A DNA stretch of 21,268 nt from a virus, in the IMG/VR virus record IMGVR_UViG_3300037584_001461, positions 1-21,268 of that record; one strand, 5' to 3'. Shown piece by piece: positions 13,396 to 21,268 of this stretch. The notes below the pieces were generated by a model. It saw only the letters and a list, made by a program, of their open reading frames with translations. It had not been told where the DNA came from and made no database searches. Every line of letters starts with the position of its first letter. Position 1 is the stretch's first letter. Made by a program: the position numbers and the translations under genes.

Positions 13396-13963
13396 TGCTA
13401 ATGCTCGCAGACAATATCAAGCAGCTAATAATCAGCGTGAATCCAACTGGATGCAATCACTTGCTGTTTATAATGCAAAAATAAATCAGTATGAACAGGA
13501 TTTAGATAACACACAAGTTGCTATCGGAAATCAATATGCTGATGCACAAAGAAAAAAGAATGAGATTAGGCAAGAAGCTGAATTAAAATATGAAGGTTTA
13601 TATGCTGATCTTTTACAAAATAGTAAATATAGTGAGTTATTAGCTAGTGGTAGAACAGGAAGGTCTGTCGCAAGACAAGGTGTTTTAGATGCTGCTAGTT
13701 ATGGTCGAGATGTCACTAAAATTGCTAGAAAAATTTTATTAACTGATAACCAAGCTGATAGAGATGCTGCTAAAGCAGTTAATGCATTGATTGGTAGAAG
13801 AGATCAACAGTACGCAGGAGTTGCTTTCCAACCTATACCAGATGTTGAACCACCACAACCTGTTATGCAGAGTGTAGGTGCAGCTGTGTTTATGGATGCT
13901 TTATCTATTGGTTCAAAAGTAATTACAGGTCTTGGACCTACAGGATTTGACGTATTAGGATAA
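13364..13963 (+). CDS. Internal virion protein B (T7 gp14-like)
   Basis: This 199-aa, alanine- and glutamine-rich helical protein starts at GTG 13364 (MCLGAQARAANANARRQYQA). GGAG at 13353-13356 lies 7 bases upstream. The 'MC' start, the Ala-rich helix and the EAELKYEGLYADLLQNS...GRTGRSVARQGVLDA centre resemble T7 gp14 ('MCW...', '..GSS..RI.R..'). In T7, gp14 leaves the virion core and inserts in the outer membrane during DNA ejection. It lies between gp13- and gp15-like genes, as in T7. Sequence conservation in this family is low, so synteny carries much of the call. Confidence 0.85.
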   Translation: MCLGAQARAANANARRQYQAANNQRESNWMQSLAVYNAKINQYEQDLDNTQVAIGNQYADAQRKKNEIRQEAELKYEGLYADLLQNSKYSELLASGRTGRSVARQGVLDAASYGRDVTKIARKILLTDNQADRDAAKAVNALIGRRDQQYAGVAFQPIPDVEPPQPVMQSVGAAVFMDALSIGSKVITGLGPTGFDVLG

Positions 13964-13965
13964 TT

Positions 13966-16191
13966 ATGACAAACAGTTTTATACCAGCACCTGATTACAG
14001 TTCAATACTAGAACAATCATTTTCAAAAATTAATGCCAGTCTTGCAAAAGCTGAACAAATGGAGAGGGACAATGATAGGCGTAGATTACAAAACGCTGCT
14101 GTTCCACTACAAGTATTTGAATCACTAATAGATTTCTCTACTACTGCTGCTAAAACTTTTAAATTAGCTGAAGCAAATAAGTGGGCAGAAGCAGAAAGTG
14201 AAGGACCTACTTCAGAAGCTTTACAAGCAGTTGATCAGGATTTTAATCCAACCGTAGACAGTGCATTTGAATTAGCTTCAAAACTTAAGGGTGTAGAAAC
14301 TAAAATTGAATTTGAAGCTTTAAAAAATAATGACACCGATATTGCACAAGAACAGAAATTTGGAACAGGACATATCTCAATAGGGAAAAGAGACTATGGA
14401 AGAGCTTTAGTAGCTAAAGCACCAATCTTATGGGCAAAATTTGGATTTGATAAAAAGTTTAATGAAGCTACAACTTTACAAGCTAAACAACGTGTTTTTA
14501 AAGAATTTAATAAACGAATTAAATTAGTTGCTGCTGAGCGTGATATTAATGAAAGAACATATAACAAGTTTGTTGCAAAAGACATTAATGCTTTTGGAAG
14601 AGAAAAACTTAATAAAGGTAATCAAGATATACAAAAGCAAATTTATACCGACAGGTTTAAAAATATGCGGGCTAATTTGTCATTAATATTACGTGGTAAT
14701 CCAGAAGAAATACACGCTAAAGTGGCAGAGTTTAAAGATGAAAATAGAGGATATTTTCCTGATGATTTAAACGGAGTTACTAAATTTGTTTTTGATGTTG
14801 CCTTAACAGAAAAAGATATCCCACCTGAAATTGTAGAAATTTTAAAAAAAGAACCAACTATTCATAAAGGTACAGGTAAGCTTACTGAACTTGAAAAAAT
14901 ACTGAATGAGCAACAATTACAAGAGTATGATGATTTTATTTATAGTAAGCAAAAAGAAATTGTAGAAAAGCATGAACAAAAAGTAGAAACAGATAGGAAA
15001 TCAGCTGATATAGCTTTTAAACGTGAAGAAGCCGAGCTATTAAAGAATGAAGGTAGAAGATTTACTGAAGCTGAAATTAAAAAAAAAATAAAAGAATGGA
15101 GAGCTAATAGTGTTCATCCATTACCTGAAGAATATAAAACAGCTTTGTCTGTAGAAGACCAAGTAGAAGAAGATGTAGTGGATAGATTGTCTTACAAGTA
15201 TGCAAACAAGATACCAATATATGAGGAAGATTTAATAGGTTTACAAGATCCAGATAAGATTAGATATTGGAGACCTTTACAGCAAAGCAGTGACCAATGG
15301 GCAATACCTCAAGATATTAAAAGCATGGCTAATGGAAGACTTGATACTATTACAAGTAAATGGTTAAAAGAAACCACTGCAAGTAACGATAAATCAGATC
15401 AATGGAGAATAACTAGAGATAATGCAGGACTTAGATATTTAGAACGATATGAACATTACAGCGATAAGGAAAGTACACCATTAAAAATACATGATAGAGC
15501 TTTAGCAGATGTAAAAGCAGAAATATTAAATGGAGACCATGATGCTGAAAGGGCTATTGATCCCGAAAATAGATACGCATTAAATATTGAACTAGCACAT
15601 ACAGCTATTGCTGCAAATAGAAATATTATTTCTAGTGCTGTAATTCCTGGAACTGAAGAAGCTTTAAAAGAAGCAATTGAAAATCCAAATACTATTCCAA
15701 AGATGTATAAAGACATTGCAAGTAAATACAAAACAATGTCACCACATGATTTGATGTATGCACAAATGGAAGCTGCTGGAAATAAAGTTGAGAAAGATCC
15801 TGTTACTAAAGAAGTTGAAAAGTTAGACCCTGATGTACAACAGCTGTTAAAGCATCACCCAACACATGGTCGAGTAGCTCGTGCTTTACTTAAGGAATAT
15901 CAAAAAGATGGTGAGATAACTTATGACGATGTTGAGTTTTTATTAGAAGAAGTTAAGCAAGATCAAATTAAAAAGCTTGACAAAAAACTTAAAGATGCTG
16001 GTTATGTAACTCCTCAACTGGGTGAACTGAAACCACAAAAAGGTGATTGGCAAACTCTTGAAAATGGAACTTACATAGTTTGGGATGGTGATATGTGGCA
16101 ACAAAGAGGTTTCTTTGCTACTAACAAGGAACCATATATAGGAAACATAGAAGAATATCTAGATAAAGATCTAATTAGACGAAAATTTTAA
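13966..16191 (+). CDS. Internal virion protein C (T7 gp15-like core protein)
   Basis: This 741-aa, highly charged, helix-dominated protein (T7 gp15 is 747 aa) opens TNSFIPAPDYSSILEQSF. It contains ALQAVDQDFNPTVDSAFELA and long Lys/Glu-rich helices at about 330-380. In T7, gp15 is part of the core stacked on the portal and later forms the periplasmic part of the ejection channel. AGGA ends a few bases before ATG 13966, a reasonable ribosome site. The call rests on length, composition and position between gp14- and gp16-like genes. Confidence 0.85.
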   Translation: MTNSFIPAPDYSSILEQSFSKINASLAKAEQMERDNDRRRLQNAAVPLQVFESLIDFSTTAAKTFKLAEANKWAEAESEGPTSEALQAVDQDFNPTVDSAFELASKLKGVETKIEFEALKNNDTDIAQEQKFGTGHISIGKRDYGRALVAKAPILWAKFGFDKKFNEATTLQAKQRVFKEFNKRIKLVAAERDINERTYNKFVAKDINAFGREKLNKGNQDIQKQIYTDRFKNMRANLSLILRGNPEEIHAKVAEFKDENRGYFPDDLNGVTKFVFDVALTEKDIPPEIVEILKKEPTIHKGTGKLTELEKILNEQQLQEYDDFIYSKQKEIVEKHEQKVETDRKSADIAFKREEAELLKNEGRRFTEAEIKKKIKEWRANSVHPLPEEYKTALSVEDQVEEDVVDRLSYKYANKIPIYEEDLIGLQDPDKIRYWRPLQQSSDQWAIPQDIKSMANGRLDTITSKWLKETTASNDKSDQWRITRDNAGLRYLERYEHYSDKESTPLKIHDRALADVKAEILNGDHDAERAIDPENRYALNIELAHTAIAANRNIISSAVIPGTEEALKEAIENPNTIPKMYKDIASKYKTMSPHDLMYAQMEAAGNKVEKDPVTKEVEKLDPDVQQLLKHHPTHGRVARALLKEYQKDGEITYDDVEFLLEEVKQDQIKKLDKKLKDAGYVTPQLGELKPQKGDWQTLENGTYIVWDGDMWQQRGFFATNKEPYIGNIEEYLDKDLIRRKF

Positions 16192-16208
16192 ATTACTAAG
16201 GTAATCAA

Positions 16209-19200
16209 ATGTACTCAGGATTCGATCCTAATAGTATTGATGTCCAAGATGCACTTGATGCTGCTGCTGAGACCAGTCAATACATAGAAGAACAAGAACA
16301 ACAGCGACTTCTAAGGGAGCAACAAGCTGTTGAATTACAAAAACAAGAAGAACAAACTTTAGCTGAAAAAGAAGATCCCAGAAACAAAGAAGGTGGAGGA
16401 GGTCTTCGAGGAGTAGTTAAAGAACTAAAATCAGCTGTTGGCGGAGGTTTGCAAGATACTGCATCTTCAGCTGTAACCTTACCTGAAAGAGCCATTGATA
16501 TGTTCAGTGGAGAGATGGTAGAAGAACAAGCTACTGAAGAAGGTTATGGAGCTGAATGGGACGACTGGTTTGTAGACGATTCAAACCCAATAGAAACTAA
16601 GACTTGGTGGGGAAGTGCTATCCGTGGACTTGTCCATTTCGGTACTATGGCTGCTGCTATTATTCCTGTTGCTAAGGCAACTGGTGTAGCTGCCCTTACT
16701 GCTGGTTTAGGTTCAATAGGAAAAGGTGCACTTATTGGAGCTGCATCTGATGTTGTTTCCAAATATTCACAAGAAGATAATGGTTTAGCGATACTAAGAG
16801 ATCGTTACAACTTTATAGATACACCTCTATCTACAAAAGAAGAAGATCACCCTGCTATGAAAACATTTAAGAATGTTGTAGAAGGTATGGGTATTGGTGC
16901 GATATTTGATGGTTTAAGTATCGTCTTAGGTAAGGGTGTAAAAAGGATAAGAGGTAAAGATGGCAAACTAACACCTATACCTGAATCTAATCAGTTACCT
17001 AGTGGTGCGGTTGTAGAAGATGGTGTGCAAGATGCAGTACAGAAAGCTGTAGCGAGAGAACAGAATGTCAATGCACAAATAGCAGAGAAAGCTAGATTAC
17101 AAGCCGTATCTAAAAGAGGAAAGTTTGGTGGTTATAAAAACAAACCACTAGCAGACTCATGGCAAGCAGCTCCTACATCTACTGGTAAAGCGTATGACGT
17201 AGCAATGCAAAGAAGAAGAATAGAAACTGATTGGGGTTCCGAGCATGGTTCTACTGATTCTTTACATACACCAGTTCAGCTAGAAAGAACTGCAATGAGT
17301 GCAGAGATGGCAGAGAAAGAAGTAGCTAGAGTTCTTGAAGACTTTATGTCTGATGCAAGAATCCAAGTTGAAATCAAACTTGCCAAACAAAAAGGTACAA
17401 CTCTTGCAGAAAAATATACTTATGCAGCTAATAAAGCTAGAGAAATAATTGAAGGTAGGAATACTTCTGACGTATCTACTGAAGAGTTCTGGCAAGAGTT
17501 TAATCTTGATATGAACCGAATAGAAGGTAGGGACGTTTGGAAAGCTAAAAATGTTGTAGCAGCTGACCTAGTAGTTGGTTCTCTTATGAGAGAAATTAGA
17601 GATATGGGTATAGCTAGTAGAGAACTATTTGATATTGCCGATGTAGCTGATGTCGATGGTCCAGCTAAAGCTATGTATGAAAAAATCATTGCTGGTTTAA
17701 CACAAATTAAACTGCAAAAAATGACTCTTTCTGATGAATTTGCTGGACTAGGTGCAAGACAAATAAAGCGTGAAGTTAATGATTACATAGTTGAAGTAAA
17801 AGATGCAATGGGTCTAGCTATGAAAATAGCTGGTGATGATGCGGATGACAGTTTATTCCGTGCTATTCACGAAGTTGTTTCTATGTCTGATGACATACAC
17901 AACCTCACTGACTTTAGTGAATGGGCTAGAAAGACTCTTAGTGCTGGTGGTTTTGACGGTAAGACTAAATCAGGATTACTTGTAAAAGAACTACAGGCAG
18001 TAATGGTTAACAGTGTTCTTAGTGGACCTAAAACATCTGCTAGAGCAATCATGGGTACAAGTTCAGCTACCTTTATGCGTCCTATGGCTACATATTTAGG
18101 TGCAACTTTAAGAGGTAATGTTGCTACACGTAGAGCTGCATTAGCATCTATGAATGCAATGTTTGAAGCAATACCAGAATCTTTTAAATTATTTAAAAGG
18201 AATCTGAATGCTTACTGGTCAGGAGATATTTCAACAATAAAATCAAGATTCAACGAAACTACTAAACGTGATGAAACTTGGAAAGTTTTAGGTAACTGGA
18301 TTGAGAATAGTGATGAAGCTAATTTAGGAGATAAGTTTGCTTTCTATGTAGCTAACTCAGCAAGAGCTATGAATGACAATAAGTTTTTAACTTATTCAAC
18401 AAAGATCATGGCAGCTACTGATGATGCTTTTGGTTACATCATGGCAAGAGCTAAAGCTAAAGAAAAAGCTATGCGTGAAGCAATGGATCAGTTTGGTCTA
18501 GATTATGATGTAACTCCAGATATGTTGAAAAATGCAGAGAACAGGTTCTTAAGTACAATTATGGACCAAGATGGAAACATCACTGATGCTGCAACTTTAT
18601 ATGCAAAGAAAGAAGCTACTTTAACGACAGACCTTACTGGATTTGCAAAAGGTTTAAATAGTGTTTTTGAATCAGTTCCATGGGCTAAACCATTTTTCTT
18701 GTTTGCAAGAACAGGTGTAAACGGATTAGCACTAACAGCAAAACATACGCCAGGATTTAATTTCTTTGTTAAAGAGTTTAATGATATAGCTTTTGCCAAA
18801 CCAGATGATCTTAGAGGTGTACTTAAATATGGTATTGAAACAGCAGACGAATTAGCTAATGCTCAAGCACTACAGACTGGAAGATTAGCTATAGGTGCTG
18901 GTGTTTTAAGTCTAGCTATTCAAGCTTATGTAAGTGGAAATCTACAAGGTAATGGTCCTACAGATCGTAGGATGAGACAGACATGGATTGATGGTGGCTG
19001 GAAACCTAGAACAATTACTCTTGGTGGAGTACAAGTTGGATATGATGCCTTTGAACCATTTAATTTAATACTTTCAAGTGTTGCTGATATCGGTGATCAT
19101 TTTGAGTTGATGGGTGAGCAATGGACTGAACAACAGTTTCAAAAAGTAATGATGGTTATAGCTCAAGGTATAACAAGTAAATCTTATTTAGCTGGAATAC

Positions 19201-19958
19201 AACAGTTTGTTGAACTATTTGCACCTGAGCAACAGGGTTCACAGGAAAAGATAATTGCAAGTCTTATTAACAACCAAGTACCTTTATCATCTTTAAGAAA
19301 TGAATTAGGTAAACTATTTAACCCACACATGAAGGAATTAAATAGTGGTTGGCAAGATGCTATTAGAAATAGAAACTTAATTACTGAAGGATTAGCTGTT
19401 GATGGTGGTATACCTACTAAGTACGACATGCTCAACGGTAAACCTATAAGAGACTGGGACTTCCCTACTCGTATGTTTAATATGTTCATGCCTTTTACTG
19501 TGAACTTAGATCAGGGACCTGGCAGGAAATTATTGTTTGAAAGTAAATATGACTTAAGAACATCAACATACTCCGCCCCAGATGGCTCATTAGATTTAAG
19601 TGATTTACCTGTAATTAGATCTGCATATCAAAAGGCAATAGGAGATCAGAATATAGAAGCTAAATTAGACAAACTTGCTAAAGATCCTAAAATTCTCAAT
19701 TCTTTAAGAGAAATGAATGCTGATCTTAATGCTGGTTTAAGAGAAAAAGATCCTATGCTTTCTTATTTTCATAACAAAAAAATCAAGAATTTATTTGATG
19801 AAGCTAAAAAAATAGCATGGGCAAAGATTAGTAAAGATCCTCAAATAAAAGCACTAATAGAAGAAGAGAAACAAAAGAAAATAAACATGATTCAGACTCT
19901 TAATAGAACTACAGAGTTTGAACCAGCACAAAGTGAAATACTAAACATGTACAGATAA
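16209..19958 (+). CDS. Internal virion protein D (T7 gp16-like core/ejection protein)
   Basis: This 1249-aa protein is the largest in the window (T7 gp16 is 1318 aa). It starts with a Gln/Glu-rich helix (about 20-55) and a glycine-rich joint (61-65). A long hydrophobic stretch, [20 protein letters not shown] to DVVSK (about 135-185), could enter a membrane. The C-terminal part has the gp16-like block [20 protein letters not shown] then [13 protein letters not shown]...[21 protein letters not shown]7 gp16 carries an N-terminal lytic transglycosylase; no such catalytic motif (E-S near the N-terminus with GLMQ) is visible here. AAGG lies about 8 bases before ATG 16209. It would help carry DNA across the cell envelope. 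Confidence 0.88.
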   Translation: MYSGFDPNSIDVQDALDAAAETSQYIEEQEQQRLLREQQAVELQKQEEQTLAEKEDPRNKEGGGGLRGVVKELKSAVGGGLQDTASSAVTLPERAIDMFSGEMVEEQATEEGYGAEWDDWFVDDSNPIETKTWWGSAIRGLVHFGTMAAAIIPVAKATGVAALTAGLGSIGKGALIGAASDVVSKYSQEDNGLAILRDRYNFIDTPLSTKEEDHPAMKTFKNVVEGMGIGAIFDGLSIVLGKGVKRIRGKDGKLTPIPESNQLPSGAVVEDGVQDAVQKAVAREQNVNAQIAEKARLQAVSKRGKFGGYKNKPLADSWQAAPTSTGKAYDVAMQRRRIETDWGSEHGSTDSLHTPVQLERTAMSAEMAEKEVARVLEDFMSDARIQVEIKLAKQKGTTLAEKYTYAANKAREIIEGRNTSDVSTEEFWQEFNLDMNRIEGRDVWKAKNVVAADLVVGSLMREIRDMGIASRELFDIADVADVDGPAKAMYEKIIAGLTQIKLQKMTLSDEFAGLGARQIKREVNDYIVEVKDAMGLAMKIAGDDADDSLFRAIHEVVSMSDDIHNLTDFSEWARKTLSAGGFDGKTKSGLLVKELQAVMVNSVLSGPKTSARAIMGTSSATFMRPMATYLGATLRGNVATRRAALASMNAMFEAIPESFKLFKRNLNAYWSGDISTIKSRFNETTKRDETWKVLGNWIENSDEANLGDKFAFYVANSARAMNDNKFLTYSTKIMAATDDAFGYIMARAKAKEKAMREAMDQFGLDYDVTPDMLKNAENRFLSTIMDQDGNITDAATLYAKKEATLTTDLTGFAKGLNSVFESVPWAKPFFLFARTGVNGLALTAKHTPGFNFFVKEFNDIAFAKPDDLRGVLKYGIETADELANAQALQTGRLAIGAGVLSLAIQAYVSGNLQGNGPTDRRMRQTWIDGGWKPRTITLGGVQVGYDAFEPFNLILSSVADIGDHFELMGEQWTEQQFQKVMMVIAQGITSKSYLAGIQQFVELFAPEQQGSQEKIIASLINNQVPLSSLRNELGKLFNPHMKELNSGWQDAIRNRNLITEGLAVDGGIPTKYDMLNGKPIRDWDFPTRMFNMFMPFTVNLDQGPGRKLLFESKYDLRTSTYSAPDGSLDLSDLPVIRSAYQKAIGDQNIEAKLDKLAKDPKILNSLREMNADLNAGLREKDPMLSYFHNKKIKNLFDEAKKIAWAKISKDPQIKALIEEEKQKKINMIQTLNRTTEFEPAQSEILNMYR

Positions 19959-21137
19959 ATGACACTTTCATACAAAATACATACAGCCACAACTGGAGAT
20001 GTCACTGGACAACCGTTAGGATATTCCTTTAGTTTTCCATCTTTATCTGCGAATGATATAACCGTTACAGTTGGCGGCGAACCTAAAACAATAACAACTC
20101 ATTACACTGTTGAAAATTGGACAGCTGATGCTGGTAATAATCCCTATATAAAATTTACATCTAGTACTGCTAGAGGTTCTGGAACTATAAGGATATCTAG
20201 AGGAACTACTTCTACATCTCCTACCCATGACTTCCAAGTTGGATCAGCTATTAAAGCTTCTGATTTAAATAGTTGTAATCAACAAAATATTTATTTAGCA
20301 CAAGAAAATAGAGATTCAATAAATGCTTTAGCGTTAGGTGATGCTAGTTCAGCTATACAAATTGATAGTGCAAATATAAAAAACCTAACTATTCAAGCAA
20401 TAGATTTAGCTACAGATGCAGTCGAAACAAATAAGATTAAAGATTTAAATGTTACGACAGGTAAGATAGCTGACGATGCAATTACAACAGATAAACTAGC
20501 TAATTCAATAAACTCAACAATAGCTGCTAACACAGCAAAAGTAACTAACGCAACTCACACAGGTGATGTAACAGGATCAACAGCTTTAACTATTGCTAAT
20601 GGAGTTGTGACTCAAGCCAAACTAAATAGTGCATTACTTGCAGCTTTGCAAACACATTTCAGTAATCCAGTTGGTACAGTTATTTGGTTTTTAGGTGAGC
20701 GACCACCTGTTGGTTATTTGAAATGTAACGGACAGACTATTAACAATGGTAATACTACTATTAGTGGGAATTACATAGATAACACTGCGATAGGAACTGT
20801 TGATACTTCTACTCTTTACTCAATAATAGGAGGTACAATTCCTGACTTAAGAGGAGAATTTATTAGAGCATGGGATGATGGCAGAAATATTGACGTAGGT
20901 AGAGCACTGAACTCTTTTCAAATGGATGCTGTACAAAACCACGAACACCAATTTGGTGGTGATGACATGATACCCAGTCAAGGTGGATACCAAAATAGTG
21001 GTGGTACTTTTTCTTATGATGCTACTTCTACCGCCAGTGGTTCAGGTCAACATATGTCTACAAAAAACCAAACAGGAAGAGTAAATACACAAACAAGACC
21101 AAGAAACGTAGCTTTATTAGCTTGTATTAAATATTAA
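19959..21137 (+). CDS. Tail fibre with T7 gp17-like N-terminus and collar domain
   Basis: This 392-aa protein has three parts. Residues 1-125 are the T7 tail-fibre attachment domain (LSYKIHTATTGDVTGQPLGY; SFPSLSANDITVTVGGEPKT; SCNQQNIYLAQENRDSI). Residues about 130-230 are a low-complexity shaft with repeats of the form 'DLxxxxxxTxKIxDxxxTxxKI'. Residues 237-392 form a phage collar-type domain: PVGTVIWFLGERPPVGYLKC, then PDLRGEFIRAWDDGRNIDVG, an HEH motif at 328-330, and RPRNVALLACIKY at the end. It would attach to the tail and bind the host surface. It starts one base after the gp16-like stop and is shorter than T7 gp17 (553 aa). Confidence 0.93.
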   Translation: MTLSYKIHTATTGDVTGQPLGYSFSFPSLSANDITVTVGGEPKTITTHYTVENWTADAGNNPYIKFTSSTARGSGTIRISRGTTSTSPTHDFQVGSAIKASDLNSCNQQNIYLAQENRDSINALALGDASSAIQIDSANIKNLTIQAIDLATDAVETNKIKDLNVTTGKIADDAITTDKLANSINSTIAANTAKVTNATHTGDVTGSTALTIANGVVTQAKLNSALLAALQTHFSNPVGTVIWFLGERPPVGYLKCNGQTINNGNTTISGNYIDNTAIGTVDTSTLYSIIGGTIPDLRGEFIRAWDDGRNIDVGRALNSFQMDAVQNHEHQFGGDDMIPSQGGYQNSGGTFSYDATSTASGSGQHMSTKNQTGRVNTQTRPRNVALLACIKY

Positions 21138-21150
21138 TTAAAAAAAAACA

Positions 21151-21268
21151 ATGGCATACCCAAGTAAATACAAAGACGCTCAGGTAGAGATATTAGGTGA
21201 ACCTTCTACAGCTAGACAACTAACTGCTGGTTCAGCATCTAGTAACACTGCACTGACAACAACAGTTC
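21151..21268 (+). CDS. Hypothetical virion-type protein (5' part only)
   Basis: ATG 21151 opens a frame that runs off the right edge after 39 codons. It reads MAYPSKYKDAQVEILGEPST and continues in a Thr/Ser/Ala-rich stretch. It follows the tail fibre by 13 bases, the gap being almost all A, without a real Shine-Dalgarno. Small Ser/Thr-rich proteins after the fibre gene are common in cyanopodoviruses and are probably virion decorations or fibre-associated. This is inference from position and composition. Confidence 0.6.
   Translation, partial: MAYPSKYKDAQVEILGEPSTARQLTAGSASSNTALTTTV

Overview
The window is a stretch of the genome of a T7-like cyanopodovirus (family Autographiviridae type), most like the marine Prochlorococcus/Synechococcus podoviruses such as P-SSP7. 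The evidence is the T7 order of replication and late structural genes, all on the + strand, combined with cyanobacterial photosynthesis genes (hli, psbA) in the late module, plus AT-rich DNA. The phage name is an inference from gene order and protein motifs; no search was run.

Layout. (1) Bases 1-3652 hold nucleotide metabolism and replication: the 3' end of a family A DNA polymerase, a T7 gp6-like exonuclease, a small unknown ORF, a DUF3310 (T7 gp1.7-like) protein, a MazG-like NTP pyrophosphohydrolase, and a class I ribonucleotide reductase made of a short alpha subunit and a small, divergent beta subunit. (2) Bases 3621-6436 hold a small unknown ORF, a proline-rich T7 gp7.3-like protein, the portal and the scaffold. 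(3) Bases 6439-7766 hold a tiny basic ORF, hli and psbA. (4) Bases 7767-8207 form the longest stretch without a large gene. It is packed with RNA structure: a hairpin, a glutamine-II ('Downstream-peptide') riboswitch candidate, the 32-aa DUF4278-like peptide that it precedes, a compact three-way-junction RNA, and a 24-aa ORF that overlaps the capsid start. (5) Bases 8208-21268 hold the major capsid protein, a strong intrinsic terminator, the tail tube/nozzle proteins (gp11, gp12), internal virion proteins (gp13/14/15/16-like), a tail fibre with a C-terminal collar domain, and the start of another virion-type gene.

How it fits together. During infection the nuclease, MazG-like enzyme and RNR would recycle and reduce nucleotides for phage DNA synthesis. 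Hli and D1 would keep host photosystem II running to supply energy and reductant. The capsid, scaffold, portal, tail and core proteins build the virion. Most genes are joined by ATGA or TAATG overlaps, which suggests translational coupling along a long polycistronic transcript. The capsid gene is the exception: it is preceded by the structured RNA region and followed by a terminator, as T7 gene 10 is.

The most promising candidate for something new is the 441-bp psbA-capsid spacer. It would link a glutamine (nitrogen status) sensing RNA, two mini-proteins and at least one unassigned RNA fold directly upstream of the most highly expressed phage gene.
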